Source: Gnetum montanum
Taxonomy: Eukaryota > Streptophyta > Gnetopsida > Gnetales > Gnetaceae
DNA length: 48,168 nt
Assembly (NCBI GenBank): GCA_015680685.1
Contig: MNCI01024285.1
Coordinates: forward strand, 3,192-51,359
Direction of reading: 5' to 3'
Every line of letters starts with the position of its first letter. Within the stretch, counting starts at the first letter, position 1. Below, one piece after another: positions 8,546-19,879 of this stretch. Under the pieces are notes generated by a model, which was not told where the DNA came from, made no database searches, and saw nothing but the letters and a program-made list of their open reading frames with translations. Position numbers and translations under genes: made by a program.

Positions 8546-11012
8546 CTTCATCATTTCGAGGATTAACCTTAATTTTGTTATCTTGAAATGTTAAGGGTGT
8601 TGACTTCTTCTCCCTTGGTGAGGGAGGAATCATCACTGCATGGATGGATTTCTTGTTAACAGGGATATCCTCACTAATGAGGATGGAGGTTAATAGTTTG
8701 ACAAGCATCTTACGATGTGTGATAGAAGTCATGATTAGGTCATATAAGCTTAAAGTTGTGTTATTTTTCTTGAGGGATTGCTTGACTTGGTTCATTACAT
8801 TAAGGAAGTTTTTATCGCTAGCCATGGGCTTATTGCCTTAGTTGTGCTTTACTTCCTCCATGCATCCCAAAATGCAAACTTTGGCTTTAGGCTATGGTTG
8901 TTGTGGTTCTTCCTTGTTGTTTTGGTTATGGGATTGGAAGCATCTAAGACTAGCTTTCCCCTATCTATGATCCTTTGCAGGTCATCATTTAGTGCAAGGC
9001 AGAAGTTTGTGTCATGACCAAGCAGTTAATGATAATGGTAGAAGCAGTCTAGCTTGAAGTATGTAGGTAACTGGGGATCATCCTTTGCTACTTGAGTAGG
9101 GTCCTTGGCTATTTCACATATTTTCTTATGTTTCTTTCAAGTAGCTTTGATCATTTGTTTGTGCTATGTGCATCTACTTTGTAATAGTTGATCTAGAAAC
9201 ATGGATGGTTTTAATGACAATGTAGTGTATTTGGACATGTCCTTCCTTTCGAAGTTAGGTCTGGTTATTATCAATGTAGTGTCCCTAGAGGTTGATGATT
9301 GGTTATTGTGGTCATTGGTGGAAGCCTTGGGTGGATTGGTCTTTGGCCCTTGGTTTGTAGTCTTTGTTTCCTTTGCTACAGTTACTATGGTTGTGTTGTT
9401 TTATTTGCTCTTTTCTTTGTCTCTTTGAGTGTGGGTTTTTATATGCTATATAGGCCAAATCATGACTAGCCTTTATAGCATCCTTTATATTTTTATTTTG
9501 AGAGAATGCCTAGTTGAGGGACTACGTGTTAAGGTAGTAGAGTTTAGACTTGATGAAGTCATTAATTGCTTCCTTAAATATGGCTAACAAGTGGGCTTTT
9601 GCTATAGGCTTTGGTATTTCATTTAGTAGTCCATCCCATCACTACATAAACTTTTGTATGGGTTCTAAGGGCCCTTGCTTGACCTTCATGAGTTGGTCAA
9701 GCATGGTGTCTAGCTTCAAGTTATACTTGAAGCAGCTGAAAAACTAGGCTACTAAGTACTCTAAAGAGGATATGGATCCTTTGGGTGATGCATGATGCCA
9801 ATAAAGTGCTTTTCTAGTTAAAGACATAGGAAAAATCCTCATGATGGTATGAGGCCATGGCTATAAGAGTAAACATTCAGATCAAAAGGTAATAAGATGA
9901 GCATTAGGATCACCTTCTCCATTATATTTGCTAAATTATGGAATAGGGACACCAAGAGAAAGTGTCAAGGGTGGAACTATAGGACTTATGGAATCATCCT
10001 AGTAGAAGTTCATAATTTTGATAGTATATGAAGTAGAGGCTTTAAGCCTTTTCAACTCCTCTGTTAGGTCTTGGATATTTTGGAAGGCTTGATCCATGCC
10101 TTGTGGTGGCCCTATTAGTTGTGAGGTTTACACATAGGGCTATGTCATCTGTTGTGAGGCTTGTGGCCTCACTATGGATTGCATGATATAAGGAAGAGGT
10201 CATGTTATGGTTGTAGCTTATGGGCCAAATAAAGAAAAAGATGCTAGTAGTTGATGCATAAACGGGATAAAGGGGATGTGCAATTCCTATGTCACTTGGG
10301 GTCCCATGGTGGATTCTATGTGAGTAGTTAATAGATTTGTGGTGGTAAAAGCTAGCATCAATGATTTTATATATTGAGATTATGTTGTAAATGACATTGA
10401 TGTATTATAATTTGTTGTTTGTGGCATTGGTCGAGTGTGATGTGTGGCTATAACCGGCATGAGATCCACCATAGTAGGGTAGGAAGGAGTGGAAGATGGT
10501 GGCACCATGCTCATGGAGAAAAAAAAAGCATTAGAGGAATGTGCTATAACCTTGGAGGATGTTTGTTAGAATAGTCCTCCTAGGATGTTTTTAGGCTTAG
10601 ATTCTACCTTAAATTCATCCTCCTCTCCTTGCTGTTCCTTAGATCTATGCTTGTCATCTTCCTCTTCTATGGTAATCAATTGGGCTAGGATGCTAGAGTA
10701 GATGTTGTTAAGGGGAATTTGATCGTATGGGGAAGGGATGTACTCTTTTCCACTCTTATGTATGAGCTCAAACTCCCTCTTAGCCTCTGCTTCAATACAT
10801 GGAATTAGCATGCCTACCTGTAGTTTAGCATAAATGAAGTTATAACAATCTTCATTTATGGCTACAAAATCAAGATTCTTTACTCTAACCCTCAAAGATC
10901 ACCTACACTCAATTATGGTAGGGTCTTTGGGGTCATAGACCCTCATGGCTTATTGGTCATGATCTTTGCTAGTGAGGACAAAGGGAAATTTAGTGGACTA
11001 TTGGAAAGACAT
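8546..11012 (-). pseudogene. gag of element B
   Basis: It starts at a minus-strand ATG at 11012, which matches the gag start region of D by downstream alignment. After an early stop, the open stretch 10895-10566 gives YNFIYAKLQVGM...EAEAKREFELIHKSGKEY, comparable to YNFIYVKIQAN...EREAKREYEFIHKGG in D. The middle part is degraded. The C-terminal block at 8825-8505 (SDKNFLNVMNQVKQSLKKNN...SLYDLIMTS) aligns with A, C and D. Gag builds the virus-like particle in the cytoplasm. Many stops rule out function. Confidence 0.75.
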
Positions 11013-11211
11013 GGCTATAGTGCTGAGAATGGCTTAAACATAGGCTATATATGGTAAAATAGAAGTAAATTCTAGTGAAGGGAATTCAAAAAATTTTTAA
11101 AGGAAATAAAAATGGAAAAAAATGAAGTTCATACTATAATTAGTAAGTGGGGGATAAGAAGGGTTTTCCCCTTTACCAAGAATGAAAAGTTGAAAATGTT
11201 GGTTTCAAGCG

Positions 11212-11920
11212 TCACCCAAGTTGGCCTTCCAATTGCCTTTATGCTAGGTATGGTGGGGGAGGGGAGGGGGAGTTGAGATAATGAAAATCTCACACCTTCT
11301 AACTCAATGTTGATGAGGGTGAAGGTTGGAAACCAAAGTGAAAAGTTTGGATTTTGTTACTAAAAATTGGTTTTAGCAAGATGCTAATTTTGTCAACTTG
11401 GAAAAATGGAGGGAAGCTAACTTCTAGAAGTTTGGTAATTTTTGAAAGGGCTGCATCACCCATTTTAGAAACTAAAAGAAAATTTGTAACAAAAAGAGAA
11501 AGGGAAAAGGGGTTCAACGTTGGCCTTGGAGGAAAGAATTCATGGNTTGATTTTCTAGGAGTTTTGGCTGCAAGAAATATGAAAAAAGGCTTTCGATTTG
11601 AAATGTTGATTTTTGCAAAGTTAATATTAAGCCTCTTCCACATTAGCCTTCCAATTGCTTCCACACTGGGTATGGTAGGAAGGGGAAGAAGGGGGGTTGA
11701 GATAATGAAAATCCCACACCTAATCCAATCTTGGTAGGGGGAAAGGATAAAAAAAAAACCAAAGTGAAATGTTGGTATTTCTCCACTAAAATTTATTTTA
11801 GTAGGTTGCCAACTTTCTTAGCTTGGAAAGATTGGGGGGAGGGGGAGGGGGGGCGGGGGAAGCCAACTTCCAAAAGTTGGATGCCTTCTAGAAGGGTTGA
11901 ACCAGCCACTTTAGAAACTA
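11212..11920. repeat. Imperfect direct repeat offset by about 422 bp
   Basis: GCCTTCCAATTGC at 11224 recurs at 11646. In both copies it is followed by a G-rich run, 'GTTGAGATAATGAAAATC', 'CACACCT', a GGT/AGT-rich stretch with 'ACCAAAGTGAAA', and a closing 'TAGAAACTA' block. The two copies differ by many substitutions and small gaps, so the duplication is old. Confidence 0.7.
11834..11859 (+). other. G-quadruplex-type G-run cluster
   Basis: Four G-runs of 6, 5, 7 and 5 G separated by single bases (A, A, C). This is an extreme form of the G-quadruplex consensus. It lies in the second copy of the 422-bp repeat. The first copy has a weaker G-rich run at 11252-11270. Confidence 0.7.
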
Positions 11921-12263
11921 GAGAAATTGGCTAAAAAATTCATAGTAGGTATTATGAAATTTTAGCACCCAAACCACTCGTAGATTCCATGTTGAGGTTT
12001 CTGCTATAGGGGGATTTTGGTTGCCAAGGAGGATAAGGAAATCCACCAGAAAAATCAACACTAGCTTTAGAAATTCATAACAATTGCTATAAAAATTTCA
12101 AAGTCCAAACACCTACTAGTTCCATGTTGGGTTTTGGGAGTAAAGGAGGATGAATTGCAACATTGATTGTGAGGTAGATTTGATGATTTTTGTTGCAAAA
12201 AATAAGGAAAAGCTTGCAAACAACAATGAAAAGAATAGATCTAGTCACAAATTTAGGTGAAGA

Positions 12264-12280
12264 ACCTTCTTCTAGCAACA
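12264..12280 (-). promoter_or_regulatory. Primer-binding site of element B
   Basis: On the minus strand the segment reads TGTTGCTAGAAGAAGGT, directly inside the 5' LTR. It aligns with TGGTGCTAGAAGGAGGG at the same place in D, including the flanking 'TTCACCT'. The matching tRNA cannot be named with confidence. Confidence 0.5.
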
Positions 12281-12291
12281 AGAAATATTTT

Positions 12292-13818
12292 TGCAATTGA
12301 AAACCTCAATCATTGGAAAAAAATCAAGGATCCTTAGTGTAGTAGTTCCTCAACCCTAAATCCCTAGGGTCTTCATAAGAAAAATGGGATTCAAGGTGCC
12401 CTAGCTAGTTTGGTAAATCAACTAGGGACTTACAGAATGTAAAGCATGGTAATAAAAAGAAATGGAATGAAAAATGATAGCAGATATAAAATAATGCAAA
12501 TGTAATAAATAAATATATATTATACAAAAAACCCAACAAGTTATAGAAATGTGTACAAATGATGCTTGGATGAGTAGAAAGAGGGTTCACTTATGTAGGA
12601 GTTCAAAGCCCATTGAAGCTGATGTGATCTGCTTTAAGATTTAGATCCTAAGCCATTCTTGATGCTATCAAACCTCATCTATATCTACAAGTTGGATCAC
12701 TACTGGGGAGGGGTGAGACAAGTGAGAAATTTGATTACTAGATTTCTCCATGCTGGGGATTGGAAGCCCTAGAAATGCAACTTTGACATCAAAAGTTCAC
12801 AAGTCTTAAGGCCATAATGCTTCAACACTGGGGTCTAAGAGAATACATGTATGGGAATTTTCAAGAGCTCTTGAGTGTCTAAGGATGCCCCAAGTGTGGA
12901 ATTAGTGCTTGAAAAATTACTTAACTATCTAAAAAATTATGGAACTGCCCAACTGTTTGTATGCCAAAAGTTATTGAACTGTGTAAAATTTCTTAATAGT
13001 GTAAAGTGCTTAACATTGTAAAATACTAGAACCTATAAATGGTGTTTGAGGTTGGCTTTTATAGGTTATTTGGATCATGAATGGGGTTGTAAGATGGTTG
13101 TGATTTGGCTACAAAATGGCTAACAAATTTAATTGAGATGGGTGCCCAAGTTTGGGGGCTTACTATTCATAGTAAGTGCTTCCCCCATGGTCATTTAGTT
13201 TACTATAAATGTTAACCAAGACACACCTTCCATGTTGGAGATGAATCTTCCATGCTAAGCCCTCCACCATGCTTGCTGAAGTGGTTGGTCAATGTTGAAG
13301 TGCATGAAGTGTTGAAATCTGGCTATTGTGTCTTCCATGATGGGGAATGCAATTTTCAACACTAGGGGTGAAGATTCCATGCTGGGGAAAAAATTTCATG
13401 CTAAGGGGGAAAGGTTTCTAGGCTATGCATGTGGTCTCCACATTGAAGGATGAAAGTTTTCAAAACCCCCACATTTCCACATTGGGGGTAGGTGAGATTT
13501 ACCTCCTTGCATGTGCTTCTAGCATAGAAAAATGTATACTTCCCATAAAACCCATCAAATTAACTTTGTTGGTATTCTAAAAGGCATTTTAGATCCTCCA
13601 AAGCCCAAATATAGACACTATGTAACTTTTTTTCACTTGGGAAATGAGGCTTGGACCACTTATTAGGCATTTCTTAGCCCCAAAAGTATAAAGTATGTAA
13701 AATTTCTCATTGTGGATTACAATTTTCACATTTACAATGAAATTTTGCCTCAGGTTTCATGGGGTGAAAGCTACATGATGAAGATTGGCTATAACATGCA
13801 AATTTTGGTGGTGTTTCA
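12292..13818 (-). mobile_element. 5' LTR of element B
   Basis: About 1.53 kb. The left edge TGCAATTGAAAACCTCAATC aligns with TGTATTGACCTAAATC at the edge of the D LTR. The right edge AATTTTGGTGGTGTTTCA aligns with AAAATTAGTGGTGTTTCA of D. In between, 'AAATCAACTAGGGACTTAC' followed by 'ATGTAAAGCAT' matches 'AAATCAACCAAGGACTTCC' and 'ATGTAAAGCA' of D in order. A minus-strand TATAAAA lies at 13057-13063. U3 holds repeated 'CCATGCTGGGG/CCATGTTGG' motifs. Divergence from D is high. Confidence 0.6.
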
Positions 13819-14185
13819 AATTTGGTATCCAATTCTTTAGAAGATTAATAATAGACTTACTAGGTGGAAGGGTAAGCGATTATCATAGGTTGGTTAATTA
13901 TATTTTGTGAGATCTATTCTTTAGGAATTTTTTCTTCATTAACGTTTTTACTTTTATTGTTCTAAAATAATAATTCATGAGATAAAGAAAAAAGAAAGAA
14001 GTGTTTTGTAGTCATGTTATTTGAAGAAAATGCTTTATATTTTAAATTGGAATACAATATGTAAATTGTCATCTTGTGATGACTAGAATCTTAGGCATAT
14101 ACAAAACATTAATTATACTTTTTTAGGAAAGATTGCTTGGTAGCTTTGCATATCAAATAGACTATGGTTTTAGATGATGAAATTG

Positions 14186-14717
14186 TTATATCCCCATTAT
14201 TGAATGATGTCACTACATAACAAAGATGGTGTCTCTTCATAACAAGTGTTGTGATTATTTTAGTAAGACCTAAAAATACAAGTTGTAATTAAGACTTGAA
14301 AGAACATATTGTAATAATGGGGATGTCTCTAGAGGTGCTCTTTAGGAGTTTAGCCTAAGATATTTATACCTAGGTATTAGAGGTCATATGTGCATGGAGT
14401 TGCAGAGCTAGTAAATGTAAGTAATAAGTGCTAGGTGAAGTAGAACATGAATCTGACTAGGCATTCCTTCTACTTAGTTACATGCCTAACCATGGTAACA
14501 ATGTTGGATTGCCTCTAAGAAATAGATGTCAAAGGAATATAATTTTAAAAAACCCTCAAATCATGACCAAAATACATTATTCTATATTAATATAGCATTC
14601 TTTTCATTTTTCTTTTGGATTTTCTCAATTATTTTCTTTACACAAAATGTTGAATGTTATGTAATTTTATGTTTGCCATGACATCTGAGAAGAGGATGTC
14701 ACATTTGGTATTAGAGC
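14186..14717 (+). mobile_element. Possible Ty1/copia LTR plus primer-binding site remnant
   Basis: TGGTATTAGAGC at 14706-14717 matches 11 of 12 bases of the initiator-methionine tRNA primer-binding site usual for plant copia elements (TGGTATCAGAGC). It is preceded by GATGTCACA, which could close an LTR in CA at 14703. An LTR start at TGTTATATCC (14186) is one option. No copia protein is seen downstream, where element D begins 180 bp later. Confidence 0.3.
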
Positions 14718-14894
14718 AAACCAAAACCCAAGGACCAATCAAAATTAAGGGTTGACTACAATCTAATGATGAACCATAGGGCCACAATCTAGGAAGAACC
14801 ATAAACCCCCACCAGATGTGCCTTATGTTTGATAAGATTCATGTACATGAAAAGATACTCTTCTAGTGATTTTTATAGGTAATTAAGTCTAAAC

Positions 14895-14899
14895 CATAT
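14895..14899. repeat. Left target-site copy of element D
   Basis: CATAT directly before the LTR. The right copy at 34117-34121 is CATAC, one transition apart. A 5-bp target duplication is standard for Ty3/gypsy integration. Confidence 0.6.
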
Positions 14900-15210
14900 T
14901 GTATTGACCTAAATCATCGGTGTAAGGTTGGAAGGGAAAACAAACACTAAAAGATTATTAGGCAGGCATAACTGATCCTACCTTCACTTGAGGGCAAGCT
15001 GGAAAAGGGAACGAAGGCAGAGTGCCTTGGGTGGTTCACACGCAAATCAACCAAGGACTTCCCCGAGCATAAACTATGGCTTGCACTGGGGTTATCATAA
15101 CTAATGTCTTAAAATGTAAACTGTGCACATAAAATGTAAACATAAACATATGCAAAAACTGTATTGTGAATAAAACGTAAACCAAACGTAAACTGAATGT
15201 AAAGCACAAA

Positions 15211-15369
15211 ATGAACAAAATAAATGGCTGGTAAAATGAATTGTATTGTATTGCTTAGAAAAGATGTGCACTGGTCAAAGCGTAGCTGCNATGAACAAAA
15301 TAAATGGCTGGTACAATGAATTGTATTGTATTGCTTAGAAAAGATGTGCATTGGTCAAAGCGTAGCTGC
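15211..15369. repeat. 79-bp direct duplication joined by one N
   Basis: 15211-15289 and 15291-15369 are the same 79 bases with two substitutions, separated by a single undetermined base at 15290. The 5' LTR holds only one copy. This could be an unmerged contig overlap rather than a real duplication. Confidence 0.9.
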
Positions 15370-15550
15370 ACATGTGGATGGTAGGTCAAGAGCTGAGCCT
15401 TGGGGTGATGTGATGATGTGATGTGATGTGTGTTAGAAGTACTTGGATGCCAAGATTCAAGTGTGCTTGAGCACCCAAGGATTGTTGGTCTGAGTTTTTT
15501 AAGTTGTCCAACTTCAAAATTGCCCCCCCTATTTATGTGAATTGATAGAG

Positions 15551-15558
15551 TATTTATA
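15551..15558 (-). promoter_or_regulatory. TATA box of the D 3' LTR
   Basis: TATAAATA on the minus strand in the context AGCCCTATAAATACTC. The same box is at 33079-33086 in the 5' LTR. Confidence 0.65.
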
Positions 15559-15966
15559 GGGCTAGGCTGGGCTTGGGTGTGGAATTCAAGAATGGAATCA
15601 ATGGTTGGGATTTAACAGGAAAATAGATCAAGTGACACGTGTCCGATGGACAACTGTGTATGAGTTGGTCATGTGTGGGCAAGCTACATTCTTGACCAGG
15701 TGCATTGTATCTTACAACATGTGGCTTACTCAAGCCCATGAAAGTACATACAATTTAGACCGTGAGGGCCTGACAAGCCTACAAGTGAAGATTTACAATG
15801 AAATGACAATGTAAAACAAGAGAAATTGACTCTGGCTCACTTGAAACTTCTAGATCTTTAAATTGATTGTTACAGGGTGTCGATTCAAATGGTTCTATGG
15901 CTATTTGAGGTGTTTCTATTTTTGCCAGAGCCTCTAGAGTGAGTTGATGTGTCATAGCATGTGCAT

Positions 15967-16028
15967 GCTGCACTCATGCCCAGCGTGTGTCCCAGTGTGC
16001 ACACGCTGCACTCACGCCCAGCGTGACC
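15967..16028 (-). repeat. Two-copy 38-bp repeat in the D U3
   Basis: GCTGCACTCATGCCCAGCGTG at 15967 is repeated with one change at 16005. Both copies hold the GCGTG core that recurs in U3, in the leader and in the spacer of the antisense-gene region. The 5' LTR has the same pair near 33500-33550. Confidence 0.7.
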
Positions 16029-16590
16029 TTCAGCGTGAGTGAGGAAAATGACATTTTTTGACATCAAATTTTGATTTCTAAAGCTTCTTCCTTGAATGCA
16101 ACTGTTGCCTGAATTTTTCTAACCCTAAGAGTGATTTGAAATCTAGAATTTGAGTTTGAATGTGTCTAGTTTGGAGCCACTTTTGGGTAGGTCACACTGG
16201 ACTCACGTTGCAGTGTGACCTACAGAAACTTGCAATTTTTGGACTCAAAATCTAGAATTTTAAAGGCTAAAGGTTGGAGTTGTCAATGCTGAATCCTAAG
16301 GATAATTTGCACCTTGGAAGTCAGATTTTTTTGACTCAGTTTCAAGGCTCTTGGAGTTGGTCACGTTGGACTCATGCTGTAGCGTAACCACAGTGTGTCC
16401 TACAGGGTGAGTGTGAAAATTGCAATTTCCAACGTGACTTGTCAAGAAAAGCTAGTGCAAGTGACCATGGCAAGCTAGTGTGAGTGATCAAGGTAAGCCA
16501 ATGTGAATGCCTTATCAAATTTTGCCTCCTGGATGCTGAAAATGGCTTGAGTCATTCTCGAAGTGCTAGGCTAAAATTAGTGGTGTTTCA

Positions 16591-16606
16591 TTGGCCCCTC
16601 TTTGTT
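16591..16606 (-). promoter_or_regulatory. Polypurine tract of element D
   Basis: On the minus strand AACAAAGAGGGGCCAA sits directly before TGAAACACC, the start of the 3' LTR. A purine-rich run at this point primes plus-strand DNA synthesis. Confidence 0.7.
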
Positions 16607-17769
16607 GACGTCTGGAGGAATCCACCCAAGAGGTGTCGAAAAAGAAGTGCAAACACCATGAACAACCAAGCATAGGCATTATCCATCAGCCCTTGGCTGG
16701 ATGTCATTGCACCATATTCAAAAGTACATGGGATCAAGGGAATGCAGTTCAAGATGTAAGGGAATTGGTTGTAACCAGGGAAGCCAGGAGGTTAAGGGTT
16801 GTGATTGCTACTGGGATTGTGGGAGAGGAAGTGCTCTCACATGAATGAGCTACATCCTTGGTCCTTGTCAATAGCCAATGTTCAGCAGACTCAGAGCCAA
16901 GACATAGGAGGTGCATTCTTTGGAGAAACGGGACTCTTATGGGGTGTTTTACGAGCCCGTTGTAAACAGCCAAAGCCACACAATGGTGTGCAACATGGTC
17001 TTCTTGAGACACAAGTGTAACTATTTTCCAAGATGATTACCTTCTTGCCTAGGGCTTGTATGAGAATAACCAACAGTATTTTCTTTATGATGTCAACGGG
17101 GTCATGAAGACCTTTTCTGTGCATTTTTCTCTTTGAACTTTTTGTTATTTTTTTGTCTATTTCTTATTTTCCTTTTATATTTGTTTTCTTTTGTCTTTTC
17201 CTTTTCTTTTCTTTTTCTTTTTCTTGGTATTTTTTGAAAGAGCTTGCTTTTTGTGTTGTGCTCATGTTTGAGCACTTGCATTTTGCATCATGTACCGTGT
17301 ACTATGTTTTGCATTGCAATTGCTTAGAGAGTCACAGTGTGCAACAGTGTGTCAAGAGTTTTGAACTGAGTGAGATGTATTCAGGGGTGTAATTGAATAG
17401 GCTAAGGGGAACATGATGGGAAATAGGGAATGTATCAAGAGTCAGGATTGTACTTATGAACGGATTGATTAACCTAGTTACGTGCGTTAGGAAGAATGTG
17501 ATACCTTATCATCATAATGAAGTGCATCTATGTACGAATGCCTCAAGAGTGTCATCCTGCAAACACAACTCCAAGAAGATAAGAAAAAAAAACACAAATG
17601 AAATGGTTAACTAAGCACTTTAAATAAGGAGATGGAGCCACCGTGTGCAATTTCCAAAGCAGACAACATCAACCTTGTCAAGGCCTATGAGACGACTTGT
17701 GCAGTAGGTCTTTGTGAAATAGGCATAGTCAATTGCAGCAACACTTCCTTTCAATTTTTTCCTGGTCGT
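16607..17769 (-). other. 3' untranslated region of element D
   Basis: No coding similarity. It contains a T-rich run at 17140-17230 and short direct repeats. Frames in 16484-17124 overlap on both strands and show no family motif. Confidence 0.5.
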
Positions 17770-18459
17770 CAATGATTGTTGCCAGTTTATAGTCTTAGTG
17801 GACTATTGCGGGTTAGTTTCACGTCGTAACCCTTTGGACGACACCAGTTTAGCATCATAGTGGATGGTGCATTGCTAGTTTATATTCGTAGCGAACTGTA
17901 AAGAGGAAAACTAGTTTATAGTCTTAGTGGACTCTGGATGCTAGTCTCACGTCATGGCAGATAATATGGTAGTTTAGCATCATACCAGACAGAGCTCTGT
18001 GGTGTTAGTTTATTGTCATGACTCCAGGACATTCTACGGTATCAATTTTAAGTCATGATGACAAGATTCATTCTACGGTATCAATTTTAAGTCATGATGC
18101 TAGGACTTGTTCTGTGGTATCAGTTTTAAGTCATGATGATAGGACTTGTTCTGTGGTATCAGTTTTAAGTCATGATGCTAGGACTTGTTCTGCAGTATTA
18201 GTTTTAAGTCATGATGCTAGGACCTATTCTATGGTATCTGTTTTAAGTCATGATGCCAAGACTGGTTCTGCAGTATCAGTTTTAAGTCATGATGCTAGGA
18301 CTTGTTTTGCCGTATTAGTTTTAAGTCATGATGCCAGGACTTGTTCTGCCGTATCAATTTTAAGTCATGATGTCAGGACTGTCCTGTGGTATCAGTTTTA
18401 AGTCATGATGCTAGGACTTTTCTGTGGTATCAGTTTTAAGTCATGATGGTAGGACTTTT
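17770..18459 (-). repeat. 39-bp tandem array in the 3' UTR of element D
   Basis: About a dozen units of 39 bp at 18005-18459, preceded by more irregular units from 17770. On the plus strand the core is 'CAGTTTTAAGTCATGATGC'; in the sense of the element it is GACTTAAAACTG, a variant of the TTAAACTGGCA family. The unit length is a multiple of three, so one plus frame (18018-18401) stays open and reads as a 13-residue repeat (VSVLSHDARTCSA). This is a product of the repeat, not a likely gene. Confidence 0.9.
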
Positions 18460-18587
18460 ACGTACCTCAAGTTTATCAGACATAGTACCATTTCAGGTAC
18501 AATAGGATTAGCGAACTCATTTCCTTCCATGTAAGCAAGTTTGAATGCTCTATTATTGTACACCTTGGTGACTAAGTAAGGCCCTTC

Positions 18588-19830
18588 CTAGTTAACTGAG
18601 AATTTTTCTGGATGTTCATGAGTGGATTTAAGGACTAATTCTCCTTCTTTAATGGGGCACTTATGGAGATCGTTTTTGTGCCTTTGCCTCTGTTGTTTCT
18701 GGTACCATTCTATTTGATTAAGCGTTTGCACACGTTCTTCTTCTATTGAATCAAGATTAGCAATGTGTAGTTCATTGTTTTGACTTTCATCGAGGAGGCC
18801 CAAAAGAGCTATCTACAATGACAGAACCTGTAATTCTAAATGTAAAATGGCTTCAGATTTGTACACAAGACTATAAGGCATTTTACCTGTAGATGTGCGA
18901 TGTGTCATTCTGTATGCACATAATGCATAGACCAATTGTTCATGCCATCGTTTCTTGCTTTGATTTAGCATCTTTTGAGCATAGTGATGAAAATTTTGTT
19001 TGTAGCCTCGGCTTGACCATTGCTCTGTGGGTAGTAAGGTGATGAAAATGCATGTTTAATGCCTAGGCTTTCACAAAAGCTTTTAGTATCTACACTACTG
19101 AACTGTGGCCCATTGTCAGTAACGAAGGTCACTGGAATACCAAAACAGGTCACAATATTTTTGATTATGAAAGTGAAAATCTATTTTGTAGTGGTCTTCC
19201 TAAGGGGAATAGCTTCTACCCATTTTGTGAAATATTCAGTTGCTATGATAATAAAGCTAAGTTCCGCAGAGGATGATGGTGTTATTAGTCCAATTAAGTC
19301 TAAACCCCATTTTTGGAATGGCCATGTGATTTGCATTGTGTGTAATTTGTTAGGTGACACATGTATTAGATTAGCATGCCTTTGGAAAATGTCACACGTT
19401 CTGACCTCGGAAATGCAATTGTATTCCATGTGTGGCTAGTAATAGCCTAAGCGCCTAATCTTTGTTGCCATTGCTTTGGGTGCTATATGCCCTCCACAAA
19501 GTCCTTTGTGGATTTGTTCTATGATTGTTTGACTGTCAATGCTACTAATGCACATTAGCAGAATGCCTTCATAAGATTTGCGACACAAGGTGTCTCCTAT
19601 TAATGCATATTACCTGGAGCATTTTTGCATGGCGTCCTTTTGAGCATTTGTCAAGTGTTGTAGTGGTTCACCTCTTAGAAGGTACTCTTTTATGTCATCG
19701 TACCATTCTATTGCATGTGTTGTACTAATGGATGCTATAGGCATTTTGTCACGCATGTTAATTATAGGTTCAACACAACTTGTTATAGAGCTTGGCAACG
19801 CATGGAACATTTTGGGTGTCATGTTTAAGG
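18588..19830 (-). pseudogene. Integrase of element D
   Basis: It inserts the cDNA into the host chromosome. The N-terminal zinc-finger region reads HKGLCGGH...KIRRLGYY-stop-PHM...CDIFQRHA: both His and the first Cys are present, but the second Cys is Phe. The catalytic core keeps D in WGLDLIG, D in VTDNGPQF and E in NGQAEATNK, so the D,D-35-E triad is complete. The C-terminal part includes QKQQRQRHKND and GELVLKSTHEHPEKF. A stop replaces the Trp of GYYWP (TGG to TAG), and frameshifts occur between 18965 and 19181. Confidence 0.9.
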
Positions 19831-19879
19831 CTAGTGTGGCAAGTGCATCAGCAATGGTGTTTTCGCTTCTAGGGACATG

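Larger units (their letters stand above)
11013..12291 (-). other. Leader of element B between LTR and gag
   Basis: Untranslated leader of about 1.25 kb. It contains a large direct repeat (11212-11475 and 11633-11920), G-rich runs on the plus strand and one undetermined base at 11546. No protein similarity is seen in any frame. The leader of D (32117-32480) is much shorter, so B has expanded here. Confidence 0.5.
7492..13818 (-). mobile_element. Element B, 5' portion of a Tat/Ogre-like retrotransposon
   Basis: Read right to left on the minus strand: 5' LTR (13818-12292), primer-binding site, leader with a 422-bp direct repeat, gag (from 11012), protease (to about 7895) and a tandem array (7670-7492). 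The element then ends against the LTR of element A, so its pol part is missing or lies elsewhere. Protein and LTR sequences are relatives of element D. Elements A and B are convergent in the window. Confidence 0.65.
13819..14899. other. Flank between elements B and D
   Basis: AT-rich, no coding signal. ATCCCCATTATT at 14190 and AATAATGGGGAT at about 14313 form a 12-bp inverted repeat. A candidate Ty1/copia LTR end and primer-binding site lie at 14186-14717. The last five bases, CATAT, are the left target-site copy of element D. Confidence 0.5.
14900..16590 (-). mobile_element. 3' LTR of element D
   Basis: 1691 bp, aligning end to end with 32504-34116. On the plus strand it begins TGTATTGACC and ends GGTGTTTCA. 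It contains a minus-strand TATA box and U3 repeats built on GCGTGA and GCTGCACTCA. It is longer than the 5' LTR mainly because of a 79-bp duplication at 15211-15369. Confidence 0.92.

Noticed and set aside
17770-18459. Regular repeat array considered as CRISPR
   Set aside because: Units are direct tandem copies without unique spacers, inside a plant retrotransposon.
19059-19439. 126-codon plus-strand frame inside element D
   Set aside because: Lies opposite the integrase pseudogene, which shows clear catalytic motifs.
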